DNA of 64,000 bases from Dactylosporangium siamense (GCF_016862795.1 NZ_BONQ01000076.1:18131-82130), one strand, 5' to 3'; positions 1-8,525 are shown, counted from the first letter of the stretch. Program-made: numbers and translations. The notes: a model not told the origin generated them from the sequence alone.

Positions 1-475
1 CCGCCTGGACCTGCCGTCCCCGGTCGGTCCAGAAGGCGCTCGGCGGCGCGGTGTCGGCGCCGGCGGGCAGGAACTTGAGCACCTCGTCGAGGGCCGCCAC
101 GGCCATCTCCACGTCCCGCTTGGCACCGGCCAGCTCGGCCGCGGACGCCCGCGGGTCGGGCACCGCGGCGACGTGTTCGAGGACCATGTCGGCGACGAAC
201 AGCCACTCGCCGGCGTCGACGATCCGCGACGGCTGGTCACCGCCGAACCGCACCCCGTGCGCCGGCGGGAAGAGGACGACCTCCGGCAGGTCGAACTCGA
301 ACTCGCGCCCGGTGCCGCAGCCGGGGCACGCCCCGGTGTAGCGGCTGGCGAGGCCCGCCGGTGTGGTGATGACGGAGCTGGTCGAGTCGAACACCGCTTC
401 GCCGCACCGCGGGCACGGGTGCAGCTCCATGTACAGGTGCGCCTCGGCGTTGGTGCGGGCCAGGCCGATCGTCAT
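1..475 (-). CDS. Zinc-ribbon module protein, C-terminus cut by window edge
   Basis: Only the first 158 codons are present; the gene runs off the left edge. Cys21, Cys24, Cys50 and Cys53 form two CPxCG knuckles typical of a zinc ribbon. They are followed by 'RIVDAGEWLFVAD', a helical 'LDEVLKFLPAGAD' and 'PPSAFWTDRGR'. The same order is seen in the genes at 6239-6799 and, twice over, in those at 1131-2318 and 2315-3502, so this is a paralogue. The ATG shares bases with the TGA of the gene upstream (ATGA), which suggests translational coupling. I do not recognise a named family. Zinc binding is inferred from the cysteine spacing; function is unknown. Confidence 0.75.
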   Translation of the reverse strand, partial: MTIGLARTNAEAHLYMELHPCPRCGEAVFDSTSSVITTPAGLASRYTGACPGCGTGREFEFDLPEVVLFPPAHGVRFGGDQPSRIVDAGEWLFVADMVLEHVAAVPDPRASAAELAGAKRDVEMAVAALDEVLKFLPAGADTAPPSAFWTDRGRQVQA

Positions 476-1134
476 GCGTCTGCTCCGTGGTCACTGGTCG
501 TCTCGGGGGTGTCGCGCGTGAGCCGGGCCGCGTGCGCGAGGACCTCGTCGGTCACCGCCGGGAACCGGTATCGCCTGGTCCGGATGTGCGCGAGGAAGGC
601 GGGCTCCGGGGCCAGCGCGTACACGGCGGCATAGTGCGCGAGCGCCTCCGACCAGACCCACCGGCCGTCGGTGCGCACGTGCAGGGGCACCTGCGGCCGG
701 TCGTTCGCGTAGCGGTCCGGTCCGAACCCGAACGCCGACACGACCAGGGGCGCCTCGCGCAGGTAGCGGGCGACGAGGTCCCGCTCGACGCCCGCCAGCC
801 GTTCGTTGCCCGGCGCGGGGACGGCCGCGGCGAGGCGCATGCCGAGCTGACCCCGGCCCTGGGCGGCCAGGTCGCGGCGCTGCGCCTCGGCCAGGGCCTG
901 CCAGCGCGCGGCGATCGTCTCGGCGAGCTCGGCCGGGATCTCGACCAGTTCGTCGTCGAGATCGCCGACGGTGGCCCGCTCGACCAGGTCGGTCGGGTGC
1001 CACCGGCCGTCGTCGCGCAGCGCCTCGTCCGTCGGATACACCGGCGTGTGCCGCCGGCGGATCAGGCTGCGCGGCCGCTCGACGGTGTCGTTCGGGGCCA
1101 GCCGGGCGTAGTAGGTCACGGCGTCCACGGTCAC
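472..1134 (-). CDS. Hypothetical protein within the paralogue cluster
   Basis: The protein has 220 residues and starts with GTG, overlapping the stop of the upstream gene by four bases (GTGA) and ending in an ATGA overlap with the next gene, so it sits inside a tightly coupled operon. Visible stretches are an N-terminal 'YYARLAPNDTVERP' segment and a Glu/Ala/Arg-rich helix around residues 65-95. It lacks the CxxCG knuckles and the 'DPGxW' element of its neighbours, so it is the one non-paralogous member of the cluster. No signal peptide or membrane segment is visible. I do not recognise the family and assign no function. Confidence 0.65.
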   Translation of the reverse strand: MTVDAVTYYARLAPNDTVERPRSLIRRRHTPVYPTDEALRDDGRWHPTDLVERATVGDLDDELVEIPAELAETIAARWQALAEAQRRDLAAQGRGQLGMRLAAAVPAPGNERLAGVERDLVARYLREAPLVVSAFGFGPDRYANDRPQVPLHVRTDGRWVWSEALAHYAAVYALAPEPAFLAHIRTRRYRFPAVTDEVLAHAARLTRDTPETTSDHGADA

Positions 1135-2318
1135 GCCCCGTCCTCGTTCTCGTCGTTCTCGTAGCCCGGTTCCTCAGGTGGATCCGGGTGGCTCGCAAGG
1201 AACTCGGCGAGGCCGCGGGCGTGCCGGTCCAGCTCGGTCAGCAGCCATTCGCGCTCGAACCGGGACGGGTCGTCGAGGTACTGCGACAGACCCACCGGCG
1301 ACCAGAACGCCCCGACCGGCACCCGCGCGCTGTGCGGCGGGATGAACTTGAGGACCTCGTCGATCGCCGCGACGGCACTGGCCAGCACCCCGAGCCGGGC
1401 CCAGTACCCGGCCGCCGGATCGCCGCCGGGGGGCGGCGCCGGGTCGGACCCGCCGGCCAGCGCGCCGTGCGCCTGCGCGAGCAGCAGCCACTGGCCGGGG
1501 TCGAGCAGCTGGGAGGGGCCGCTGTCCGGCGGCGCGTAGCCGTGGCCCGCCGGTTCGAACCGCCCGGCGTGCCGCGGCTCCTCGAACCAGAACGCCCGGC
1601 CGCGACCGCACTGGTCACACGGGGCCTGGTGCACGACCGTGACCCGTTCCTCGTGGAAGCGCATCTGGTACCCGTCGGGCGTGAACAGCAGCGCGCCGCA
1701 CACGCACGGGCTCGCCTGCATGAAGGCGGTCTCCTCGGCGAGGCTGCGCGCCCGCAGCGGCGGCCCGACCGGCTCCGCGACGTGCTCGCCGGATTCCTCC
1801 CGGTACCCCCGGCGCCTCGCGATCAGGCGGAGCCGGCGGAACCGGTCCGGCTCCCGCGCGACGATCTCGCGACCCAGCTCCGAACGGATCGCATCGGTCG
1901 GCACGTGCGTGGCGTCGGCCGGTCCCAGCAGCAGCACCTCGTCGATCGCGGCGGCGGCGCCGGCGAAATGGTGGGCGCGAAGCCGCGGGTCCTCGTCTTC
2001 CGACGCCTCCGCCACCAGCGCGTCCGCGACCGCCATCCACTCGCCGGCGTCGAGCAGTTCGGACGGCCTGGTGCCGTCCGACCAGCTGAACCCGGGCAGC
2101 ACCAGGGCCTGCTCGGGCACCAGGAAGCGAAACGTCCGGGCCCGGCCGCAGCCGAAGCACGGGCCGCTGTGGATGCCCTGGTATCCGTCCTCGCCGGGGC
2201 CTTCCGCGTAGGACCACTGGAAGCCGGTCTCGCCGCACTCGCACGGGTGCAGTTCGATATAGGCCTCGGCCTCGGCCTGGGAGCGGCAGAACGGCGGACG
2301 CGTCGGCACGATCGTCAC
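1131..2318 (-). CDS. Tandem two-module zinc-ribbon protein
   Basis: The protein has 395 residues from a GTG start at 2318 that overlaps the upstream stop (GTGA). It holds two copies of a roughly 190-residue module. Copy one has HPCECG (Cys26, Cys28) and CFGCG (Cys54, Cys57), then 'LLDAGEWMAVAD' and 'REPDRFRRLRL'. Copy two has SPCVCG and CDQCG, then 'LLDPGQWLLLAQ', 'IDEVLKFIPPHS' and 'DPSRFEREWL'. The first knuckle is CxC rather than CxxC. The same reading frame stays open far upstream, but that part lies over the neighbouring gene and does not look like protein. Function unknown; a zinc-binding, possibly protein-binding, cytoplasmic role is inference. Confidence 0.75.
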   Translation of the reverse strand: MTIVPTRPPFCRSQAEAEAYIELHPCECGETGFQWSYAEGPGEDGYQGIHSGPCFGCGRARTFRFLVPEQALVLPGFSWSDGTRPSELLDAGEWMAVADALVAEASEDEDPRLRAHHFAGAAAAIDEVLLLGPADATHVPTDAIRSELGREIVAREPDRFRRLRLIARRRGYREESGEHVAEPVGPPLRARSLAEETAFMQASPCVCGALLFTPDGYQMRFHEERVTVVHQAPCDQCGRGRAFWFEEPRHAGRFEPAGHGYAPPDSGPSQLLDPGQWLLLAQAHGALAGGSDPAPPPGGDPAAGYWARLGVLASAVAAIDEVLKFIPPHSARVPVGAFWSPVGLSQYLDDPSRFEREWLLTELDRHARGLAEFLASHPDPPEEPGYENDENEDGA

Positions 2319-3502
2319 TCCTCGCCGTCCGGTGGCGGGTGGTCCGCCAGGAAGTTCTGCAACCGCCGGTCCCGCTCCGCGTGCACCGCTGCCAGCCGGT
2401 CCCGGCCGAAGATCTCCGGGTTGGTGCGGTGCAGGACCCGGCCGGTGGCGGAACGGAACGCCGTGGCCGGCACCCGGTCGGCGCCGGGCGGGATGAACGC
2501 GAGCGCCTCGTGCACCGCCGCGACGGCCGTGGCCAGCAGTTCCGTCATCCCGTCCCAGTTCTCGTCGGCGGACCACAGATCGGCCGGGGCCTCGGCGAGC
2601 AGCTGGTCGGCGGCGCCGGCGCAGTGGTTCGCGTACAGCCAGAACTGGGCCGGGTCGAGCACCTCCGACGGGCCGTCGCCGGGGTAGCCGTACCCGGCCT
2701 CCAGCGGGTCGGGCGCGCGCCTGGAGTCCGCGTCCGCCGGGACGCTGAACGAGAAGTACCGGGGGCTGTCGCACCGGTCGCAGTCGCCGCTGTACGTGAG
2801 CGTGGCGCGGGTCTCGCCGGGCGGCGCCGGCACCCACAGGGCCTTGCGGTCGAACTCGATCTGCCCGCAACCGCACCGGTGCAGCTCGGCGAAGAGGCTC
2901 GCCTCGTTGACGCTGCGCGCCCGCAGCGGCCATCCGGCCCAGTCGTGCGGCTGGACGTCGCCGCCCAGGCTGGCGTAGACGTCTCGGGCGTGCTCCAGTT
3001 GATCCCGCCGGAACCGGGCCGGGTCGGCCGCGTACAGCCGCCGGCCCACCTCGGCGCGCACGGCCCCGGCCGGCAGCGCGTCGGCGCCCTCCGGCAGCGA
3101 CAGCAGGATCTCCTCGATGGCGCCGGCCGCCAGCCCCAGATCCACCCGCCGGTAGCACTGCTGCTCCTCGTCGAGCTCGAGGACGTCGTCGTCGGCGGTG
3201 ACACCGAGGTCGTCGGCGATGGACAGCCACTCGCCCGGGTCGATCAGCTCCGACGGCTCGGTGCGGGTCGACCAGGCACCGGGGGCCAGCCGCGGGATCT
3301 CCTCGCTGATCCGGAACACGAACTGCCGGCGGGTGCCGCAGTTGCGGCACTCGCCGGTGTACTGGCTGATCCAGACGCCGTCGACCTGGCGCACCTCGCG
3401 CTCCGGATCGAAGTCCACCGAACCGCAGCCGCACGGGTGGATGTACATGTAGATGGACGACTCGCGGTCCGAGCGGGACCACGGCGCGTCGCCGCTCCTC
3501 AC
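2315..3502 (-). CDS. Tandem two-module zinc-ribbon protein, paralogue
   Basis: At 395 residues it has exactly the length of the gene immediately downstream and the same two-module build. Module one has HPCGCG and CRNCG, then 'LIDPGEWLSIAD', 'IEEILLSLPEGAD' and 'DPARFRRDQL'. Module two has HRCGCG and CDRCD, then 'VLDPAQFWLYAN', 'LAFIPPGAD' and 'NPEIFGRDRL'. The last knuckle ends in Asp instead of Gly but keeps both cysteines. The start is GTG at 3502, overlapping the stop of the 3499-4290 gene. Equal length and colinear motifs suggest a gene duplication. Function unknown. Confidence 0.75.
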   Translation of the reverse strand: MRSGDAPWSRSDRESSIYMYIHPCGCGSVDFDPEREVRQVDGVWISQYTGECRNCGTRRQFVFRISEEIPRLAPGAWSTRTEPSELIDPGEWLSIADDLGVTADDDVLELDEEQQCYRRVDLGLAAGAIEEILLSLPEGADALPAGAVRAEVGRRLYAADPARFRRDQLEHARDVYASLGGDVQPHDWAGWPLRARSVNEASLFAELHRCGCGQIEFDRKALWVPAPPGETRATLTYSGDCDRCDSPRYFSFSVPADADSRRAPDPLEAGYGYPGDGPSEVLDPAQFWLYANHCAGAADQLLAEAPADLWSADENWDGMTELLATAVAAVHEALAFIPPGADRVPATAFRSATGRVLHRTNPEIFGRDRLAAVHAERDRRLQNFLADHPPPDGEE

Positions 3503-4290
3503 GACGGTGAGCCGTCGGTCCGGCCGGACCGCTCGGCGGCCGCCTCGTACTGCGCCAACGTCGCCTCCAGCGCGCCACGGTTGAACAGGTGCGGGTGCCG
3601 CCGCAGCATCCTCAGGCCGACAGGGGTCCAGAACAACCGCACCGGGAGCCGGTCCGTGCCTGGCGGCAGGAACCGCAGCGCCTCCCTGACCGCCTCGGCG
3701 GCCCGCCGGTGCTGCCCCGATCCAGCCAGCTGGTTGGCGATGGCCAGCCAGCCGCCGGGATCGATGATGTTGGACGGCTGGGTCGCGCCGTCCGACGCGG
3801 GCAGCAGATGGAGCTCGACGTCGTGGTGCCGGACCACCTGGTGGCCGTCGACCTCGGCCTCGACCGCGTCCTCCACCGGGTCGCCAGCCCGGCCCTGGAA
3901 CGCCGCCTGCAGGCGGAGATAGGTGTCCGCCTCGGCGCGGGACCGCGCCCACAGCAGCTCGTCCTCGCCGAGCGGCGGGGCGGTCAACCAGGACACGTCG
4001 TCGTGGCCCAGCCCGGTCTCGAAGAGCAGCTCGGTCAGCACGTCCAGCGGGCGGCGGCCCGCGTACTGGTACAGCTCGGTGCCGGGATACCGCTCGTCCC
4101 CGATCAGCCGGGAGAAGCCGATGACCGTGCCGTCGGCCAGCTGCCCGAACGCGAACCACACGGGCCCGAGGCCGCCGTCGACCTCCAGGAACTTCAGCCC
4201 GAGCCGCTCCTGCAGCTCCGGCGGCTCCAGGGTGAGCTTCGCCAACGGCGTGCTGTCGCCCTCCACGGCATGGAACTCCATGGCCTGCAC
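3499..4290 (-). CDS. Paralogue lacking zinc ribbon, shared C-terminal module
   Basis: The protein has 263 residues. The start is GTG at 4290 behind a strong GGAGGAGGT ribosome site; an ATG three codons later is possible. The N-terminal half carries 'FAFGQLADGTVIGFSRLI' (about residues 47-64) and 'LTELLFETGLGHDDVSW', and has no cysteine knuckles. The C-terminal half carries 'IIDPGGWLAIANQL', 'EALRFLPPGTDRLPVRLFW' and 'RRHPHLFNRGALEA', which matches the C-terminal part of the zinc-ribbon paralogues. This gene and those at 4338-5255 and 5326-6228 form one subfamily. The shared tail with a different head suggests a common fold or partner. Function unknown. Confidence 0.72.
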   Translation of the reverse strand: MQAMEFHAVEGDSTPLAKLTLEPPELQERLGLKFLEVDGGLGPVWFAFGQLADGTVIGFSRLIGDERYPGTELYQYAGRRPLDVLTELLFETGLGHDDVSWLTAPPLGEDELLWARSRAEADTYLRLQAAFQGRAGDPVEDAVEAEVDGHQVVRHHDVELHLLPASDGATQPSNIIDPGGWLAIANQLAGSGQHRRAAEAVREALRFLPPGTDRLPVRLFWTPVGLRMLRRHPHLFNRGALEATLAQYEAAAERSGRTDGSPS

Positions 4291-4337
4291 TCGTCGACCT
4301 CCTCCTCAAAGACCTCGGACCCGCTCGTCGCCGCGAC

Positions 4338-5255
4338 TCACTGCGGACGCGGTGGCGGCGGGCCGTAGATCCGTTTGAACTCCGCGATCGTGGTCTCGTA
4401 CTCCGCTGCCTTCGCGGTCAGCTCGGCGCGGTTGAACGCGTGCGGGTTGCGCCGCAGCATCCACTGGCCGAGCGGGGTCCAGAACGCGCGCACCGGCAGC
4501 TCGTCCAGGTCCGGCGGCAGGAACCGCAGCGCCTCCCCGGGCGCCCCGACCAGCTGCAGCAGCAGGTCGTACACCGACCAGTACTCCCGCGCGTCGATCG
4601 TCCTGGGACCGAAACCCTGCAGCAGCCGGCCGGCCTCGGCCTCCCACTCGCTGGCCAGGTACATCCACCCGCCCGGGTCGATGATGCCCGACGGCGGGTC
4701 GTCCGGGTGCGAGTAGACCCCGACGCCGCCCGGCACCGCAGGGCCGGTCCGCGGCCGGATGTGGACCACGACGTCGCGATGGCGCACCGACCAGACGTCC
4801 TGGTCGTCCCTGACGATGTCGAGCTCGCGCGGCGCGATCGGGGTGCGGTCGCCGGGCGCCCGGTGCAGCAGGATGTAGGCGTACGCCTCCGGGTGCGTCC
4901 GGGCCCAGATCCGGTCGTCGTCCTCCGCCGATGCCCGCCAGGACACCTCGTCGTGGCTGAGGTCCGTCTCGAAGAGCAGCTCGCTCAGCACGTCCCGCGC
5001 GGGGCGATCCGTGAACTGGCTCACCTCGGTGCCGGGGTTCGGGTCGCTGATCAGCCGGTTGAAGCCGAGGATCGTGCCGTCGGCCAGCTGCCCGAACGCG
5101 AACCACACGGGGCCGAGGGCGCTCTCGGCCTCCACGAACGCGAGCCCGGTCCGCGCCTGCAACTCCTGCGGCTCCAGGGCGAGCTTCGCCACCGCCCCAC
5201 TGTGGCCCCCTTGCGCCAGCTGCGCCCTCGCGGCGTGGAAGTCCATGGGTTGCAC
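4338..5255 (-). CDS. Paralogue lacking zinc ribbon, shared C-terminal module
   Basis: The protein has 305 residues and starts at GTG 5255 (V-Q-P-M-D-F) with AGGAGGGG upstream. It matches the neighbouring 3499-4290 product throughout: 'FAFGQLADGTILGFNRLI', 'LSELLFETDLSHDEVSW', 'IWARTHPEAYAYILLHR', 'IIDPGGWMYLASEW' and 'RRNPHAFNRAELTA'. It ends in a proline-rich tail (GPPPPRPQ). Unlike most of the cluster it does not overlap its neighbours, being separated by about 47 and 70 bases, but each gap contains a good ribosome site. Cytoplasmic by sequence. Function unknown. Confidence 0.72.
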   Translation of the reverse strand: MQPMDFHAARAQLAQGGHSGAVAKLALEPQELQARTGLAFVEAESALGPVWFAFGQLADGTILGFNRLISDPNPGTEVSQFTDRPARDVLSELLFETDLSHDEVSWRASAEDDDRIWARTHPEAYAYILLHRAPGDRTPIAPRELDIVRDDQDVWSVRHRDVVVHIRPRTGPAVPGGVGVYSHPDDPPSGIIDPGGWMYLASEWEAEAGRLLQGFGPRTIDAREYWSVYDLLLQLVGAPGEALRFLPPDLDELPVRAFWTPLGQWMLRRNPHAFNRAELTAKAAEYETTIAEFKRIYGPPPPRPQ

Positions 5256-5325
5256 TTGGTTGACCCCTCCTCAGGAGATCTCGGACGCCGCGTGGCCGGA
5301 CCTTGCCGGCGGGCAGCCATGGGCT

Positions 5326-6228
5326 TCACTTCGGTGGCGGGCCGTAGATCCGCAGAAACTCCGGGAACGCCGTCCGGTATTCCGTTGACTTCGCCGACAG
5401 CACGGCACGGTTGAACGCGTGCGGGTTGCGCCGCCGCATCCACAGGCCGATCGGGGTCCAGAACATGCGCACCGGCATTTCGTCCACGTCCGGCGGCAGG
5501 AACCGCAATGCCTCGTCGGCAGTGTTCTCCAGCTGCAGCAGCGGGTAATACACCGCCCAGTACTCGTCCACGCTGATGATCCGGGGGCCGTAGGCCTGGA
5601 GCAGTTCGTTGGCCGAGGCCTCCCATTGGGTGGCAAGGAACATCCACCCCCCGGGGTCGATGATGCCCGACGGCGGATCGTCCGGCTCCGAATAGGACCC
5701 AGTCCCGATCGAGGTTAGGGGGAACGGCCGCGCCCGGAGGTGAATGATGAAATCCAGGAACTGCACCGACCGTACATCCGGATCCTCGCGATCCCTGACG
5801 ATGGTCAGGTTCTGCGTCAAATCCGGGTGTGGATCTCCGGGCTGCCTGTGCAGCAGGAAATAGGCGTACGCCTCCGCGTTGGTCCTCGCCCAGAGCCGGC
5901 CGTCATCCGCGTCGTCCGAAGGCGCCCGCCAGGACACCTCGTCGTGGCTCAGCCCGGTTTCGAAGAGCAATTCGGTCAGCACGTCCCGAGGGGCGCGGCG
6001 CGCGTACTGGCTCACGTCGACGCCGGGGCGCCGGTGACCGATCAGCCGCGAAAAGCCCAGAACGGTGCCGTCCGACAACTGGCCGTATGCGAGGAGCTCA
6101 TCGCCGAGGTTGCCGGGGACCTCCGTGAACCGCAGCCCGAGCCGGGTCTGCACCTCCGCCGGCTCCAAGGCCAGCGTCGCGACCGGCCACGGGGCGACCA
6201 CCGCTTGATGGAGCTCCATGGGCTTCAC
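5326..6228 (-). CDS. Paralogue lacking zinc ribbon, shared C-terminal module
   Basis: The protein has 300 residues. I chose GTG at 6228 (V-K-P-M-E-L-H) because GGGAGG lies five bases upstream and because the two sibling genes start in the same way (V-Q-P-M-D-F and V-Q-A-M-E-F). A longer frame to 6291 would run into the gene upstream. Conserved stretches are 'AYGQLSDGTVLGFSRLIG', 'LTELLFETGLSHDEVSW', 'IIDPGGWMFLATQW', 'EALRFLPPDVDEMPVRMFW' and 'RRNPHAFNRAVLS'. It is closest to the 4338-5255 product, including the 'AYxxLHRxPGD' segment. Function unknown. Confidence 0.72.
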   Translation of the reverse strand: MKPMELHQAVVAPWPVATLALEPAEVQTRLGLRFTEVPGNLGDELLAYGQLSDGTVLGFSRLIGHRRPGVDVSQYARRAPRDVLTELLFETGLSHDEVSWRAPSDDADDGRLWARTNAEAYAYFLLHRQPGDPHPDLTQNLTIVRDREDPDVRSVQFLDFIIHLRARPFPLTSIGTGSYSEPDDPPSGIIDPGGWMFLATQWEASANELLQAYGPRIISVDEYWAVYYPLLQLENTADEALRFLPPDVDEMPVRMFWTPIGLWMRRRNPHAFNRAVLSAKSTEYRTAFPEFLRIYGPPPK

Positions 6229-6238
6229 GGAACCTCCC

Positions 6239-6799
6239 TCAGGCGATCTGGTACGCGGTGAGCACCTCGCGGTACGACGCGGTGACCGCATCGATCCGCC
6301 GCCGCCGGAACTGCGTGGGGTCGGCGCCGTACAGCGCCCTGCCGGCTTCGGAGGTGAACGCCGCGGCGGGCACCGCGTCGGCGCCGGCCGGCACGAACTT
6401 GCCCACCTCGTCCATCGCGGCGACCGCCACGGCGATCGCCTCCCGCGCGTCGGCGACCTGATCGGGCGGGCACAGCGCCGGGCTGGCAGGGACCAGCGCG
6501 GCGGCCTCCCTCGCCAGACTCAGGAACTGCCCGGGGTCGATGAGCCGGGACGGCTCCGGCCCGCCGAGCGCCGGCGGTGGCGGCTCCTGCCCGATGAGCA
6601 CGAACTCGAACTCCCGAGCGGTCCCACAATCAGGGCAGCTCCCCTGATACACCGAGACCAGGTCTTCCCCGCGCACCTGCGTCGAGTGGCTGTCCCACTC
6701 GAAGCCGTCGATCCCGCAGCCTGGGCAGGCCTGCAGATCCATATACAGGTGACTCTCTTCGGTCGATCGCGAGAGCAGCACGAGGCCACGGTACGTCAC
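6239..6799 (-). CDS. Single-module zinc-ribbon protein, first gene of cluster
   Basis: The protein has 186 residues and is the most upstream gene of the minus-strand cluster, so the operon promoter should lie in 6800-6870. GTG at 6799 has GAGGGG five bases upstream. Cys25, Cys28, Cys55 and Cys58 make two knuckles (CPGCG, CPDCG). They are followed by 'LIDPGQFLSLARE', 'MDEVGKFVPAGAD' and 'DPTQFRRRRIDAV'. It is the intact counterpart of the truncated gene at the left edge and shows the minimal module of the family, about 185 residues. Function unknown. Confidence 0.75.
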   Translation of the reverse strand: MTYRGLVLLSRSTEESHLYMDLQACPGCGIDGFEWDSHSTQVRGEDLVSVYQGSCPDCGTAREFEFVLIGQEPPPPALGGPEPSRLIDPGQFLSLAREAAALVPASPALCPPDQVADAREAIAVAVAAMDEVGKFVPAGADAVPAAAFTSEAGRALYGADPTQFRRRRIDAVTASYREVLTAYQIA

Positions 6800-6870
6800 C
6801 CGCGCCCCTCACACGGCCCCCGGCCCGGACCGGGCCTGCGCCGGCCTCCTGGTCGTGGGAGGCTGGGACG

Positions 6871-7512
6871 ATGCCGGGGCTCGAACAGTTTCACGTCCTC
6901 TACGAGCGCGCGGTGTACGCCGGTGACGCCGAGGCGCTCGCCAGGGCCGAGTGCGAACTCGACGCGCTGGAGGCGGCCACCGCGCTGGCCCGCGGACAGG
7001 TCCTGCACCGGCGGTTCCTGCACGAACGGGCCAGGCCGGACGCGACGCCGGTCGAGGATCCGGCCGAGCTGCCACTGTTCGAGCGCGCGCTGGCGCTGTT
7101 CCGGGCATCAGGCGACGCGCGTGGCGAGGCCGAGGCGGTGTTCTGGATCGGTTGCCTGCACCAGGTCGTCCGACGCGACAACGAAACCGCGGTCCCCCTG
7201 CTCGAACGGGCCGCCCTGACCGGCGACCCGTCGACCCGCTCCGAGGCGCTGCGGCACCTGGGCACCGCGGCGTTCGCGGCCGGCCGCCTCGACAAGGCTC
7301 GCGAGCACCTGGAGGAGTCGTCCCGGCTGCGCCGGGCGTCCGGAGAGCTGCCGGGGGTGGCGGCGAACCTGGTCGGGCTGGCCTACGTGGCCGCGGCCCA
7401 GGACCGCCGCGCGGACGCGGTCGCCGCGCTCGACGAGGCGCACGAGATCGCCCAGCAGCACGACGCCCACGCCGTGCTCCACGACATCGCGGAGGCCCGG
7501 GCAGCGCTCTGA
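6871..7512 (+). CDS. TPR-repeat protein
   Basis: The protein has 213 residues and starts at ATG with GGGAGG eight bases upstream. Repeated helical hairpins fit tetratricopeptide repeats: 'LPLFERALALFRASGDARG', then 'HLGTAAFAAGRLDKAREHL', then 'GLAYVAAAQDRRADAVAAL'. No signal peptide, membrane segment or fused enzymatic domain is present, so it is probably a cytoplasmic scaffold or adaptor. It is transcribed divergently from the zinc-ribbon cluster across a 71-base gap, so the two may share control, though the sequence does not prove a link. The TPR assignment is fairly safe; the partner is unknown. Confidence 0.75.
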   Translation: MPGLEQFHVLYERAVYAGDAEALARAECELDALEAATALARGQVLHRRFLHERARPDATPVEDPAELPLFERALALFRASGDARGEAEAVFWIGCLHQVVRRDNETAVPLLERAALTGDPSTRSEALRHLGTAAFAAGRLDKAREHLEESSRLRRASGELPGVAANLVGLAYVAAAQDRRADAVAALDEAHEIAQQHDAHAVLHDIAEARAAL

Positions 7513-7730
7513 CCGTCCCCGCGGTGGCACCCTCAGGGGGTCGGCGAGGACGGGGTGCGGATGAGGGTGGCGGGTGCCGGTGTAGGGGGCCTGGTGCGCA
7601 GCACGGCGGCGATGAGCGCGACGACCGGCACGTCGCGGTCACCGAGCCAGACCGAGCCGATGCGCGACGCCCCGCCGTCGCGGTTGTTCGGCGGGGCGAA
7701 GGCGGGCGGCCCGAGCTGACAACGCAGAGA

Positions 7731-7889
7731 TCAGCCCTCAGTTCTACGGTGTAGCGGGCATTTCGGGTCTGGTCGGTCGAGTTCGTGCCAGGTTTCCTCG
7801 ACGCAGCTGCCATCGAGCAAGTCGACGCGCGCGGTGCAGCGATTCCAATGGCATATGCATCCGGCTCCAAGAGCCTTTTCGTATTCCAT
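7731..7889 (-). CDS. Small cysteine-containing protein, possible
   Basis: A 52-residue frame starting at ATG 7889 encodes a Cys/His-containing peptide with 'AGCICHWNRC' and a C-terminal 'PDPKCPLHRR'. Spaced Cys and His residues suggest a small metal site. The ribosome site is weak (GAGAGA). The same frame can be extended upstream to 7991, but the extra part has no protein-like character. The surrounding 7513-8525 stretch otherwise holds no convincing gene, so this could be a real small gene or chance. I give it modest support only. Confidence 0.35.
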   Translation of the reverse strand: MEYEKALGAGCICHWNRCTARVDLLDGSCVEETWHELDRPDPKCPLHRRTEG

Positions 7890-8316
7890 GAACGGATTCT
7901 CTCGCGGCGCCAACAAGATGGAGCGCCTCAAGACCAGGCTCACACGCGGGTCACATTCTCGGCATTGGTATCGCCCAGCGCCTCTACCCAACGTCCTGAA
8001 CGGGTGACCGCCGCCCTTACCCTCGCCCCCCGGCCAGGGCTCCTACTCCATGCCGGCCGGACCGGGAGTTGGTTCAGGGTCAGCATGCCGCTGCCGAAAT
8101 CAACCAACTCGAACAATGCGGCGTGCGATTCGCCTCCGCCACGAACCGCTTCGGCCGCATGATGCGGCAACTCCTCGCCGAATTCGCACGCAGCATCATC
8201 ATCGACAGGGATGCAACTGATAGATCACGCCGATGATCCGTGCCAGCACCATCGCCTCCCATCAGCATGGGAATGCTGCGGTCCGTACGCATCGATGGGG
8301 ACCGGTAGATTGTCGA

Positions 8317-8523
8317 GTGGGTATCGACGCACGGGGGGTCGCATGGTCGCGCACGTCGTGTCGCACGCTCGTGCACGAGCTCTACCACCTGCACGACATC
8401 CAGGCCGGCAAGCCGTTCCCGAGGACCGATGCCGAGCTGGACCTGTAGGAAGATCGCGCCTCCGCCCACGAGCGGCAGTGGTGGGACAAGCAGCCGATCC
8501 GGCCCGAGCCGAGGGGACGGTAA
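8317..8523 (+). pseudogene. Broken small gene fragment with HExxH-like motif
   Basis: One frame reads 'RTLVHELYHLHDIQAGKPF', hits TAG at 8446-8448, and then continues open in the same frame with 'HERQWWDKQPIRPEPRGR' to TAA at 8521-8523, just before the next gene. The protein-like character on both sides of the stop suggests a small gene inactivated by a nonsense mutation. HELYH superficially resembles a metalloprotease HExxH, but the fragment is too short to call. The 5' limit is uncertain; I set it at a GTG. Confidence 0.25.
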
Positions 8524-8525
8524 CC

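Noticed and set aside
2319..3578. Upstream extension giving an 815-residue protein
   Set aside because: The extra part lies antiphase over the neighbouring module gene and is Arg/Pro-rich frame shadow; GTG at 2318 with the GTGA overlap is the natural start.
3499..6228. SUKH (SMI1/KNR4) immunity assignment for the three DGT-type paralogues
   Set aside because: The usual SUKH motifs (LPxxY and NGG-type turn) are not visible; the tempting fit rests only on genomic layout.
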